DNA from: Elusimicrobiota bacterium
GTDB taxonomy: Bacteria; Elusimicrobiota; Elusimicrobia; UBA1565; UBA9628
Reading direction: 5' to 3'
Assembly: GCA_016234805.1 (NCBI GenBank)
Contig: JACRNU010000003.1
Coordinates: 1 to 64,000, forward strand
DNA length: 64,000 nucleotides
The notes under the pieces were generated by a model. That model was not told where the DNA came from, made no database searches, and saw only the letters and a program-made list of their open reading frames with translations. The first letter of the stretch is position 1; each line of letters starts with the position of its first letter. Shown here piece by piece: positions 29,338 to 38,421 of the stretch. The translations under genes and the position numbers were made by a program.

Positions 29338-30252
29338 CTAGCGCAGCTCCAGACTGAAGGCCTTGACCCGCTTGAAGGGAGCGTAGGACTCCTTGGCCCT
29401 GGCCAGGCCAGGGTCCCCCATGTCCCCCTCCTTGTTGACCCACTGCCAGTTGTCGAAAAGCAGGCGGCAGCACTCGCGGTCGAGGTACTGGTAGAGGCCC
29501 TTGTGGCGGTCCGAGGCCTTTTCAAAGAGGAGGACCCCGGTGTCGCGGTTGAGACGGGCTGCCACGCCGAACCCGCGCGGCATGCCATTGACGAGCACCA
29601 TGAGGCCGCGGAACTCGAGACCGTCGAAATCCGCCAGAGCCCTGCGGATGGCGCCGCCTTCGCAAGCGAGGATACCGGTCCAGTTCGCGTCCTCCTGCTC
29701 GTTCCGCCATTGCTCCAGGCATTCAACGCAGGCAGCGGCATTGGCTGAAGAGAGGCGCACGGTCTCGACTTTCCAGCCGTGGGCCGCGCATTCCTTCTCG
29801 AACTGCCGGATGTTGTTGCGCTTCTTGGCCAGGTCCCTGCCGTCGAGTGAGGCGAGGTCCTTGGCCCGGTAGACATAATCGGTGTAGCCTGGCTGCTCCG
29901 AAACCTTGAAATGCTTCTCCACCTCTTCCATGCCGTGATGGGAGACATAGGCGTCATGAACGAACCGGTACTCCGTGAAACCGGCCTCCAGAGCCTTCTG
30001 CTTGAGGACGGCTGGAGCAAATCGCTTCCCACCGGGGATCGGCAGGAGAAGGAAGCGCTCCTTGGGATCGGCTGGGTTCGTCTCGGAAAGGAAGACGTCT
30101 TCTCCGTCCACAGCGCACCCCATGGTCATGATGCACCGGTCCCACACGATCGTGGAAGCCAGGGAATACTCGGAGTGGGGGTGCTCCGACTCCTCGAAAA
30201 AGGCTTTGAGCCTGGCGAAGTCAGCCTGCTCGAGGCCGCGGAACTCCATCAC
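29338..30252 (-). CDS. DUF2156 / lysylphosphatidylglycerol-synthetase-C-like acyltransferase fold protein
   Basis: GYTDYVYRAKDLASLDGRDLAKKRNNIRQFEKE...GLMVLVNGMPRGFGVAARLN...YQYLDRECCRLL. Confidence 0.75.
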   Translation of the reverse strand: MMEFRGLEQADFARLKAFFEESEHPHSEYSLASTIVWDRCIMTMGCAVDGEDVFLSETNPADPKERFLLLPIPGGKRFAPAVLKQKALEAGFTEYRFVHDAYVSHHGMEEVEKHFKVSEQPGYTDYVYRAKDLASLDGRDLAKKRNNIRQFEKECAAHGWKVETVRLSSANAAACVECLEQWRNEQEDANWTGILACEGGAIRRALADFDGLEFRGLMVLVNGMPRGFGVAARLNRDTGVLLFEKASDRHKGLYQYLDRECCRLLFDNWQWVNKEGDMGDPGLARAKESYAPFKRVKAFSLELR

Positions 30253-31034
30253 TTGATGAGCCGCTCCTTCATCAGCTTGATGCCGATGTAGGACACCGCG
30301 AACCCCACCACGGCCATGAACGCGAAGTTGACGGCCAGGCCAGCGGAAAGAGTGCCGAACGTGGAAGCCCGGACCACGGTCACAAGGTGGGTGAGAGGAA
30401 GGACCATGGCCAGGCCCCTGAGCCAGGCAGGCAAGCCGTCCAAGGGGAAGAAGGTGCCGCTGAACAGGAACATGGGTGTGATGAACAGGAAGGTCGGGAG
30501 GTTGAGGTTGTCGATGTAGGGAGAGATGGCGGCAAAGAACAGCCCGAACCCGGCGAACATGATGCCTGCCGTGAAAGCCGCGGGGATGACCATGAGGCTC
30601 GAGGGATAGGAGGCCAGGCCGAAGGCTGTGATGACAGCCAGGACCGCGACCCCGGCGAACAGGCCCTTGGTCGCGCCCCAGAGGATCTCGCCTGCCAGGA
30701 TGTCCTCGATGAGGAGCGGCGTGTGCAGGACCGCGTCAAAGGTCTTCTGGTATCGCATGCGCACGAACGAGCCGTACATGCTCTCGAACACGGCATGGAA
30801 CATGACTCCCACAGCCACCATGCCGGGAGCCATGAACGCGACATACTCATAGGTCCGGCCCTCGAAGGAGATCTCCTGCACATAGGCGCCGAGCCCGAAC
30901 CCGAAGGCGAAGATGTAGAGCAGGGGCTCAAGGAGCGGCGGCAGGACATTGGTCTTCCAGGTCACGAGGCTGACGTCGAAGTTCCTCTGCCAGATGCGGA
31001 GCAGGCGCGGGCTGATGTTCCTGAGCAGGCTCAT
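30249..31034 (-). CDS. ABC-2 type transporter permease
   Basis: Polytopic, adjacent to ABC ATPase with ATGA overlap; LPTFLFITPMFLFSGTFFPLDGLP. Confidence 0.9.
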   Translation of the reverse strand: MSLLRNISPRLLRIWQRNFDVSLVTWKTNVLPPLLEPLLYIFAFGFGLGAYVQEISFEGRTYEYVAFMAPGMVAVGVMFHAVFESMYGSFVRMRYQKTFDAVLHTPLLIEDILAGEILWGATKGLFAGVAVLAVITAFGLASYPSSLMVIPAAFTAGIMFAGFGLFFAAISPYIDNLNLPTFLFITPMFLFSGTFFPLDGLPAWLRGLAMVLPLTHLVTVVRASTFGTLSAGLAVNFAFMAVVGFAVSYIGIKLMKERLIK

Positions 31035-31780
31035 TCGCGCAGCTGCTTCCCGGTCAGCCTCAGGAAGACGTCCTCCAAGGTCCCGCCCCCGTTCTTCTCC
31101 ACGATCTCAGCCGGAGTGCCGGACGAGATGATGCGGCCGGTGTCCACGATGATGAGCCGGTCGCAGAGGAGCTGGGCCTCCTCCATGTTGTGCGTGGTCA
31201 GGAGCACCGTCACCCCAGAGTCCTTCATGGCCTTGACCTCGTCCCAGATCTGGCGCTTGGACTGAGGGTCAAGCCCAGCGGTCGGCTCGTCGAGGATCAC
31301 CATGTCCGGCTTGTTGATGAGGCACCGGGCCACCATGAGCCTGCGCTTGAGGCCTCCCGAGAGGTCTTCCACGCACACCCCGGCCTTGTCCTCGAGCCGG
31401 AACCTCTTGATGACCTCGTCCGCCCGCGGGCCTGCCTCGGCCTTGGGGATGTCGAAGTACCGGGAGAACACGATGAGATTCTGCCGCACGCCGAAATCCG
31501 GGTCAAGGTTGTTCTCCTGAGGGCAGACCCCGAGCCTGGCCTTGATCTCGCGCGGGTTCCTGCCGGCATCGAGGCCGAAGACCGAGATCTCCCCCTGAGT
31601 CAGGGGCAGGACGCAGCAGAGCATCCGGACCGTGGTGGTCTTGCCGGCGCCATTGGGGCCGAGGAGTCCGAAGCACTCGCCGGCCTCGATATGGAAATCG
31701 ATGCCCCTCACTGCCTCGAAGTCGCCGTAGTGCTTGACCACGGCCCGGGCCTCGACGATCTTCTTGCCGCTGGACGCCAT
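31031..31780 (-). CDS. ABC transporter ATP-binding protein
   Basis: GLLGPNGAGKTTTVRML, LSGGLKRRLMVARCL, PDMVILDEPTAGLD. Confidence 0.95.
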   Translation of the reverse strand: MASSGKKIVEARAVVKHYGDFEAVRGIDFHIEAGECFGLLGPNGAGKTTTVRMLCCVLPLTQGEISVFGLDAGRNPREIKARLGVCPQENNLDPDFGVRQNLIVFSRYFDIPKAEAGPRADEVIKRFRLEDKAGVCVEDLSGGLKRRLMVARCLINKPDMVILDEPTAGLDPQSKRQIWDEVKAMKDSGVTVLLTTHNMEEAQLLCDRLIIVDTGRIISSGTPAEIVEKNGGGTLEDVFLRLTGKQLRE

Positions 31781-31783
31781 GAT

Positions 31784-32566
31784 TTATGAATGATAGCCTT
31801 TTCCGCCGCCGCGGGAGAAGGCGCGGGCCTTGGCCACCAGGCCGGCAAGGGGAGGAGGTTCCTGCCCCTTGGCCAATGTCCTCAAGGCTTGGGACAATTC
31901 TTTCTTGAACTTGCTCACCTGTCGGAAGACCGCTTCCTTGGACAAAGCCGGATCGAGGCTGAAACCGCAGCTTTCCTTCTCGATATGGCTTCCCAACACG
32001 CCGATCAATAGACCCTCGGCGTCCGCTCCAGCGTCATAGCGCTGGCCAGCCTCGACAAACCCCTTGAGCGTCATTCCCGGGCACCGCTCGAGGATCCAGA
32101 TCAGGTCGTACAGGTCCTTCTCAGCGCAGCGGCTTGCCAGGGCCGCAGCCTTGAGCATGAGCATGGTGTCGAGGTCAGCAACTGCCATGCCGCCTCCGAG
32201 CGTCACGAAACCGCCGACTCGAAACAACAGCTCGGATACGCAGACATCCACGTTGAAGCGGTGCCCGTTCAGGAGGCAGAGCGCGCGGAAATACGACGCG
32301 GATGTCGTCTTTGCCTGCACTTCGGCGCCGAGACTTTCCAGGGACCGCACAGCCAGCACCACAGCTTTTTGATTCGCCTCGCCATCCGTGAAAAGGTCCA
32401 GATCATCGGACCTGCGGTGGCCCGCGTAGAACCCCGCCAGAGCCGTTCCTCCGACCAGGCCGCAGCCAGCCAAGCCCTGGCCGAAGATGTGGCGCAAAGC
32501 CGCCAAAAGAGGCGGCGGCAGAACCCGCTCAGCCAGTTCTATGCTCGGCTCGTTTCGAAGCGCCAT
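31784..32566 (-). CDS. AbiEii-family nucleotidyltransferase toxin
   Basis: CGLVGGTALAGFYAGHRRSDDLDLFT and MLMLKAAALASRCAEKDLYDLIWIL. Confidence 0.85.
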   Translation of the reverse strand: MALRNEPSIELAERVLPPPLLAALRHIFGQGLAGCGLVGGTALAGFYAGHRRSDDLDLFTDGEANQKAVVLAVRSLESLGAEVQAKTTSASYFRALCLLNGHRFNVDVCVSELLFRVGGFVTLGGGMAVADLDTMLMLKAAALASRCAEKDLYDLIWILERCPGMTLKGFVEAGQRYDAGADAEGLLIGVLGSHIEKESCGFSLDPALSKEAVFRQVSKFKKELSQALRTLAKGQEPPPLAGLVAKARAFSRGGGKGYHS

Positions 32567-33006
32567 ACAGCCTCAAGACCCTCTCTTCTCCCTGGATGGA
32601 CATGACGCTTGTACCGCGGAAAACCTGTCCATACCGATTCTCCGGCAACAGCGTCCGCCTTGTAAAGCCCATAGACCTGGACCAATCGCGCCAAGGCGCG
32701 GTCCTCTCCCCGAGCCAAGGCAGCGCAGAATCCGGCAAGCCCTGGATATAGCCCATCCCAAAGAAGCTCCGCTTTCATGTCCTGCTCGGACTTCTCATCG
32801 AGCCCGACAGGCGAGGTCAACTCATCAAGGCTCATGCCAAGGTTCCGGCTCAGCGCAATCAAATGGGATGCCCGCATCCCCATCCCCCCATCAGGCCCCT
32901 TGAACCACAAAGAAACCGCTTGCCGCGAAACCCCGGCCAGCCTTGCCAAATCGCTTTGGCCAAGGCTGAGGGACTCAACAAGGAGTTCCAAATCGTGGCG
33001 ATTCAT
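32539..33006 (-). CDS. XRE-family HTH antitoxin
   Basis: LSLGQSDLARLAGVSRQAVSLWFKGPDGGMGMRASHLIALSRNLGMSLDEL; overlaps toxin gene by 28 bp. Confidence 0.8.
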   Translation of the reverse strand: MNRHDLELLVESLSLGQSDLARLAGVSRQAVSLWFKGPDGGMGMRASHLIALSRNLGMSLDELTSPVGLDEKSEQDMKAELLWDGLYPGLAGFCAALARGEDRALARLVQVYGLYKADAVAGESVWTGFPRYKRHVHPGRREGLEAVWRFETSRA

Positions 33007-33025
33007 CGTTGGGATATCTGTTGCT

Positions 33026-33073
33026 TGTGCATATTATAGCACATAATGCCTGTTCTGTCAAGTTTGCTTGACA
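33026..33073 (-). promoter_or_regulatory. Perfect consensus sigma70 promoter with two dyad operators upstream of the AbiEii/XRE pair
   Basis: Minus strand TTGACA (33061..33056)-17 bp-TATAAT (33038..33033); dyads TGTCAAG-tttg-CTTGACA (33056-33073) and TGTGC...GCACA (33026-33043). Confidence 0.8.
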
Positions 33074-33468
33074 AGTTAAACCATTTGGCCGAATCCGCGA
33101 AGACCCTGCCCGAAGCCTTATCCTCAGTCCCACATACGTCTGGTCGGGACGCCGAGCGTCTTTTCGGCGACAATGGCGGACACGCGCTTGCGCGGAATCG
33201 GCGGCACGATGCCGGCGCATTGAAGCCGGTTCAGGGCGCGCCGTTGAGCGATTATCACGCCGCTAAGCTTGGGCAAGGCGTCCTCCGGACCTCCATGTAG
33301 CTATGAATCGACATATCGAATCATAATAACAGGGGCAAGCGGAAGGGCCCTCGCCCCCGCTTGGAGCTCCGCACGCTACTGGCGCGCGCAACGGAACCTC
33401 CAGGAGTTGTAGCAGTAGTAAACGCGGCTCGCGGCCCGGCAGGAAAGGATGGAGTCCGCTAAAGAGGG

Positions 33469-34614
33469 CTACTTCACTTCGCCATGGCCCACGATCTTGA
33501 TAGGCATGGCCAGTTCAGGGCCTGGACCGCCGCTCTTGTCGAGGTTCTCCGCAAGGGACTTCTGGTCTGCTGGGACGGCCTCGCCCTTCATCCATTTCCT
33601 GTAGTAGCCGGCGACCCAGTCGCGGGTGCGGCCAGGCATGGGCACGAGGAAGATGGGGTAGTTGGGATCAGGCTGGAGCAGTGGGAAATCCTTGGGCACC
33701 TGGAGGTCCACGTAGTAACGCTGATCCGAGGGCACGCCCACGTCGCGGCCCGAGACTTCGGGCACGGTCAGGAACACGCCGGTCAGGTCCTCATAAACAT
33801 AGCGAGCCACATACACGACGAGCTCGATATAGGGCAGGAATCCGTTCTGAAGGGACTTGGATTTGAGGACAGCCTCAAGACCCTCCTTCGTGGTATAGTG
33901 CCGGAAAATGGCTTTGGGCCGGACCTGCTGGACCCGGTCTGAAGTGCCGTGGATGTAGACAGGCACGGTCTGCATGTCCTTGACGGACTTGTACGGCTCG
34001 TACTTGTCGAGTTCCTGGCCCCGCTTCGACAGAAGCTTTTCGGTCTTGAATTTGGAAAGGGTCACCATGCCCTTGGCGACATCCTTCTTGGAGGCCTTGT
34101 ACCCGGCCATGCCGTCCATGACAACAGCGGAAAGGGCATGGAGGTCCTCGTCCGGGAGATCCTTCAGGTCTTCAGGGGTGAAATCCTTGAGCACTGAATT
34201 GACCCGCTCGAGGATGGCTGTGGGCTCGGAAGCGGCAGCGCCGGACACGCCTTCCAGGGTCGCGGCTGTTGCCGTGGCTCCCGAGTCAACCGATCGGGCA
34301 CGGTCCGCCAGGACCGCTGCGCGCCGGGGGTCCAGCAAAGTCGGGACCTGCACGCCTTCCAGAATAGGAGGAGTCTTGAGGTCCTGGATGTCCGGAGCAG
34401 TCAGACGGAAAGAGCCGTTATTCCAGGAAGGGACCAGCAGATTCCCGGAAGAAAGGCCTGGGAGGGATGCGTTGATCATGCCTCCTGCCATGGCCAAGGG
34501 ACTCTTGACCGCGATCGGGGCAACGCGAACCGAAGCTGCCACAGCCCTTGGGCAGACAGGACCCGCGGTCAGGCATATGAACGCGAGAAAAAGGCTGAAA
34601 ATTCGTCTCCTCAT
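33469..34614 (-). CDS. Secreted protein with HYD1-type ADP-ribosyltransferase-like C-terminal domain
   Basis: Signal peptide; IFRHYTTKEGLEAVLKSKSLQNGFLP...GVFLTVPEVSG...YYVDLQVP resembles Tox-ART-HYD1 HYTTxEGxxxIL pattern. Confidence 0.5.
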   Translation of the reverse strand: MRRRIFSLFLAFICLTAGPVCPRAVAASVRVAPIAVKSPLAMAGGMINASLPGLSSGNLLVPSWNNGSFRLTAPDIQDLKTPPILEGVQVPTLLDPRRAAVLADRARSVDSGATATAATLEGVSGAAASEPTAILERVNSVLKDFTPEDLKDLPDEDLHALSAVVMDGMAGYKASKKDVAKGMVTLSKFKTEKLLSKRGQELDKYEPYKSVKDMQTVPVYIHGTSDRVQQVRPKAIFRHYTTKEGLEAVLKSKSLQNGFLPYIELVVYVARYVYEDLTGVFLTVPEVSGRDVGVPSDQRYYVDLQVPKDFPLLQPDPNYPIFLVPMPGRTRDWVAGYYRKWMKGEAVPADQKSLAENLDKSGGPGPELAMPIKIVGHGEVK

Positions 34615-34715
34615 CGGACAAAGGAAGGGTAGCTGAAGACCGGCCAGAAGGGCTGGGGCTTACGGTCCCCTTCAAGACAGCAAGGGGCCCCTGCTCCTTT
34701 GGGACCTGTGTCCCG

Positions 34716-35285
34716 TCAGTTGGAGAAGAGCTTGCGGAAGCTGGCCATCTCCATGGGATGCATCTCGGAATCACCTTCGGCCCTGAGCGCGAGGTCGATC
34801 TCTCCCTGGTAGCGCGCCAGGGCCGCGTACTGGCCCTCGTTGGGATTGACCATCAGGTGCACCGCGCCCTTGCCCTCGAGGTCGCCGCATTTGACCACGC
34901 CCAGGACCAAGACATGCTGGAGCAGGGTGGCGGTCACCTTCTCCTTGCGCTTGTCCGCCATGGCAGCGTCAAAGGTCGCGAGCACGTCCACGAAGTCGCC
35001 GGGCCTGATGTTGAGCAGCTGGTACTCCTTGATCGGAAGGGTCAGGGAGCGGTAGCCGCCCGCCAGGTGCTTGCGCTCGAAGCTAGCCGCGAAGAACCCT
35101 GCCAGGAAACCCTGGCTGGGCTTGATGCGGCGGGACCTCTCCTTCTGTTCCTGCTTCTGCTCCTCGATGGCCTCCCCTTTCTGCTTCGGTTCAGCCTGCT
35201 TCCGCTCAGCGGCCAGAGACCAGCCGATGCCCGCAAGGACCAGCCCCATGGCCACCAACGTCCCTGTCTTGATTCCCTTTTTCAT
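34716..35285 (-). CDS. CpaB/RcpC-like (Flp pilus assembly, SAF) protein
   Basis: RSLTLPIKEYQLLNIRPGDFVDVLATFDA...TATLLQHVLVLGV...HLMVNPNEGQYAALARYQGEIDLALRAEGD. Confidence 0.65.
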   Translation of the reverse strand: MKKGIKTGTLVAMGLVLAGIGWSLAAERKQAEPKQKGEAIEEQKQEQKERSRRIKPSQGFLAGFFAASFERKHLAGGYRSLTLPIKEYQLLNIRPGDFVDVLATFDAAMADKRKEKVTATLLQHVLVLGVVKCGDLEGKGAVHLMVNPNEGQYAALARYQGEIDLALRAEGDSEMHPMEMASFRKLFSN

Positions 35286-35806
35286 GGCACCCCCCTCAAT
35301 ATCCTGCTCTCCAAGATGAACACATCCTTGCCCAAGCGCCAGCGCACGGCCCGCCCCTTGTCGGTGACGACTTCTTCGCCCCGCACGGTCTCCATGATAT
35401 CAGCGGCTTTCAGCCTGTCCAGGTCCGATCTCGCTCCGAGCGCGACCGCCGGCACGTCCGACTCCGAACCGTCTCCGATCGCGTCGAAGATGAGGACCTC
35501 CTTGCCGACCACGGGCCTGCATGCCAGCAGCCGGTTGCACTGCTGAGGAGCCTCAGGCAGGGGCGCGGGACCCATGGGCACGCCGATGAAGAGGGAAAGG
35601 ATCACGGCAGCCAGGCCGGCAACGGGAGCGAAGACCGGGATCCAGCGCCTTCTCAACGAAGCCCGGGCGAGCTCCTCGCCGCGTTCCACGAGCCGCTCGC
35701 GCAGGCTCTCGCGGATGGAGGTCTCCTCGCTGAAATCCAGCGCTTCCAGCATCCGGGCCAGCTCCGCGGTCTCCGGGTCGAATCCCGCCGGATACTTCTC
35801 GCTCAT
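35282..35806 (-). CDS. Putative membrane anti-sigma factor
   Basis: Single TM, directly downstream of ECF sigma gene. Confidence 0.5.
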   Translation of the reverse strand: MSEKYPAGFDPETAELARMLEALDFSEETSIRESLRERLVERGEELARASLRRRWIPVFAPVAGLAAVILSLFIGVPMGPAPLPEAPQQCNRLLACRPVVGKEVLIFDAIGDGSESDVPAVALGARSDLDRLKAADIMETVRGEEVVTDKGRAVRWRLGKDVFILESRILRGVP

Positions 35807-35825
35807 GCGGTCTCTCCCATCCCGT

Positions 35826-36383
35826 TCATGCCGCTTCTCCCTTCAGCTCCAGGCGCAGTTTCTTCAGGGCCCGGAACACAATGACTCCCACGTTGCTCTC
35901 GCTCAAGCCTTCCATGCCAGCGATCTCGCGGTTGCCCAAGCCAGCGCCGAACTTAAGGCCCAGGACCTCGCGCTCGCGGCCGTCGAGCGTCTTCAACGCG
36001 GCTGCCAGCCTTTGCCGACCCTCGTCAAGGACCGCGGCATCCTCAGGGGTCGGCTCCTTGGACGGCCTCTCCCCGGCCAGGTCCAGGCTCAGCCACCGCC
36101 TCCAGCCCAGGCCGCGATAGTGATCATTGACCGCGTTGCGCGCGATGGCGAAGAGCCAGGCCTCGAAGATGCCTCGGCCGGGCTTGTAGCTTCCCAACTT
36201 GCCGAGGACCTTCTCGAAGACCTGGGCAGTCAGGTCGTCCGCCGTCTCCCTGTCAGGCACGCGATACCTCACGTAGTTGTACACCCTTTGGAAGAACCGG
36301 TCGTAGACCAGGCCGATGTCCTCGGGCCCGCTGACCCTCAGTCCGGCTGAAGACCCTTCTTCTGGCAACGCGCAAGCCCCCAT
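35826..36383 (-). CDS. ECF-type RNA polymerase sigma factor
   Basis: VYDRFFQRVYNYVRYRVPDRETADDLTAQVFEKVL...EVLGLKFGAGLGNREIAGMEGLSESNVGVIVFRALKKLR. Confidence 0.9.
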   Translation of the reverse strand: MGACALPEEGSSAGLRVSGPEDIGLVYDRFFQRVYNYVRYRVPDRETADDLTAQVFEKVLGKLGSYKPGRGIFEAWLFAIARNAVNDHYRGLGWRRWLSLDLAGERPSKEPTPEDAAVLDEGRQRLAAALKTLDGREREVLGLKFGAGLGNREIAGMEGLSESNVGVIVFRALKKLRLELKGEAA

Positions 36384-36523
36384 GGCCCGGCTGTTCCCGC
36401 CCTTCCACTAATAGATACGGCCTTGGGCGGAAAGCATTACAGCCGGGGAGAGCATTCTACGAACGATTCCAGCAGGGATGCCAGGAGGTGACCGCTCCGC
36501 GAGGATTATGGTACCATCCGAGC

Positions 36524-37978
36524 ATGAGCACGCCGCAAGCCCCCGCCACCCCTCCCCAGCATTCCAGCGCGTTCAAGACCAGACGCATGTTCAACTGGTT
36601 CCCCCTTGGATTGACCTATGCCCTTCTCTACATGGGGCGCTACAACCTCACGGTCAGCAAGACCGCGCTCGGCTCCCTGATGAGCAAGGAAGCCTTCGGC
36701 ACCATCTTCGGGGTCGGAGCCTGGGTCTACGCCCTGGCCTTCCTGGTCAACGGCCCCATCACGGACCGCATCGGCGGCAAGAAGGGCATGCTCATCGGCT
36801 CCATGGGCGCGTGCGTCGCCAACATCCTCATGGGCCTCTACCTGCACCACGTCCTGAGCCTGCCGGACCCAAAGACCGCTTCCCTGACCCTGGTCTTCTC
36901 GGTCCTCTACGGCCTGAACATGTATTTCCAGAGCTACGGAGCCGTGGCCATCGTGAAGGTCAATGCCTCCTGGTTCCACATCCGCGAGCGCGGGGTGTTC
37001 TCCGGCATCTTCGGCATCATGATCTCGAGCGGCCTGTTCCTGGCCTTCGACGTGAGCGAGCGCATCCTCAAGCTCGCGGCCGGCAAGGGCGTACCGGGCA
37101 TGGCCGAAGGCGTGGCGGTCTGGTGGGTGTTCTACGCTCCAGCGCTCCTCCTGGCGGCGTTCTTCCTCATCGAGCTCTTCCTGCTCAAGGACACCCCGAA
37201 AGAGGCGGGCTTCGCCAACTTCGACACAGCGGACGCGTCCTCAGGAGAAAGCGAGGTCCAACCCCCGATCTTCGAGGTCCTCAAGAGGGTGCTCTCCCAC
37301 CCCGTGATCCTGACCATCGCGTGCGTGGAGTTCTGCACCGGAATCCTGCGCAACGGCATCATGCACTGGTTCCTCATCTACGCCAAGGAACGGATGGCGC
37401 CCTGCGCCTCGAGTCTCAAGGAAGCGACCGCGGCCTGCGCCGGTGCCCTGGACTGCCAGGTCGCGGCCAAGGCTTCCTTCGCGCTCTGCGCGGGCGGGTG
37501 GGGCTACATGAAGGACCACTGGGGCCTCATGCTCATGGTGGCCGGCATCACAGGCGGCGTGTTCGCCGGCACGGTGAGCGACAAGGTCTTCCAGTCGCGG
37601 CGCGCGCCAGCCGCCGGGTTCCTCTACGCCGCGGCCCTGGCCTCCACCATCGTCATGTACTTCACGCTCCAGAACGGCTGGGGCATGGGATTTCTGGCGT
37701 TCCTCCTGTCCATCTGCGTCATCGGCACGCACGGGCTCCTGAGCGGCACCGCGACCATGGACTTCGGCGGCCGCAAGGGCGCGGCCACGGCAGTGGGCAT
37801 CATCGACGGGTTCGTGTACCTGGGCACCGGGGTGCAGTCCCTGGCCCTGGGCTACATCACCAGCCGCGACTGGAGGTTCTGGCCCGTGTTCCTCATGCCG
37901 TTCTGCCTCATCGGGTTCGCGCTCCTGCTGCGCATCTGGCACGCCAAACCCACGCCCAGGGACGCGTCAGCGCACTGA
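36524..37978 (+). CDS. MFS transporter, organophosphate:phosphate antiporter (GlpT/UhpT-like) family
   Basis: WFPLGLTYALLYMGRYNLTVSKTALGSLMSKEAFGTIFGVGAWVYALAFLVNGPITDRIGGKKGMLIGSMG. Confidence 0.8.
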   Translation: MSTPQAPATPPQHSSAFKTRRMFNWFPLGLTYALLYMGRYNLTVSKTALGSLMSKEAFGTIFGVGAWVYALAFLVNGPITDRIGGKKGMLIGSMGACVANILMGLYLHHVLSLPDPKTASLTLVFSVLYGLNMYFQSYGAVAIVKVNASWFHIRERGVFSGIFGIMISSGLFLAFDVSERILKLAAGKGVPGMAEGVAVWWVFYAPALLLAAFFLIELFLLKDTPKEAGFANFDTADASSGESEVQPPIFEVLKRVLSHPVILTIACVEFCTGILRNGIMHWFLIYAKERMAPCASSLKEATAACAGALDCQVAAKASFALCAGGWGYMKDHWGLMLMVAGITGGVFAGTVSDKVFQSRRAPAAGFLYAAALASTIVMYFTLQNGWGMGFLAFLLSICVIGTHGLLSGTATMDFGGRKGAATAVGIIDGFVYLGTGVQSLALGYITSRDWRFWPVFLMPFCLIGFALLLRIWHAKPTPRDASAH

Positions 37979-38047
37979 GCCTTCGGACGCCCTCCGGGAA
38001 GTCGGCGGCCGACGGGGGTTCCCCGCCGGCCGCTTCCTTTCCCGGCC

Positions 38048-38365
38048 TCAGGCCCGGCCGGCCGCCTCCTCGTAGGCCCGCAGGATCGTCTTCGTGGACT
38101 CCTGATAGGCGTCGGTCGTGACCGGATGCGCGATGTCGTAGTACTTGTTCTCCTCGCCCGGACGCTTGCGGCCGGGGAAGGCCACGAAGACCCTGCCGCT
38201 CTTCTCCCCGGCGGTCACCCGCAGGATGCGGATGTCCCGGATGATGAAGCTCCCTCCGATGACCAGCTCCGCAAAGCCCAGCAGCTGCGCGCGCCCCTCC
38301 GCCACGGGCCCGCGGTACATCTTGATTCTCGTCTCCAGACCAGGCATCTCCACTGTTTGCCGCAT
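38048..38365 (-). CDS. SpoVG-family protein
   Basis: GFAELVIGGSFIIRDIRILRVTAGEKSGRVFVAFPGRKRPGEENKYYDIAHPVTTDAYQESTKTILRAYE. Confidence 0.85.
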   Translation of the reverse strand: MRQTVEMPGLETRIKMYRGPVAEGRAQLLGFAELVIGGSFIIRDIRILRVTAGEKSGRVFVAFPGRKRPGEENKYYDIAHPVTTDAYQESTKTILRAYEEAAGRA

Positions 38366-38421
38366 CGCTCCTCCTTGTTCCCGGATGTGCGCGTCCCCAC
38401 ATCCTATATACGAGCGAGGCG

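Noticed and set aside
32975-33300. Small ORFs on both strands between the XRE gene and the HYD1-ART-like gene
   Set aside because: Composition not convincingly coding; the region holds the TA promoter and maybe a decayed gene fragment (…RRALNRLQCAGIVPPIPRKRVSAIVAEKTLGVPTRR), which I could not assign to a family.
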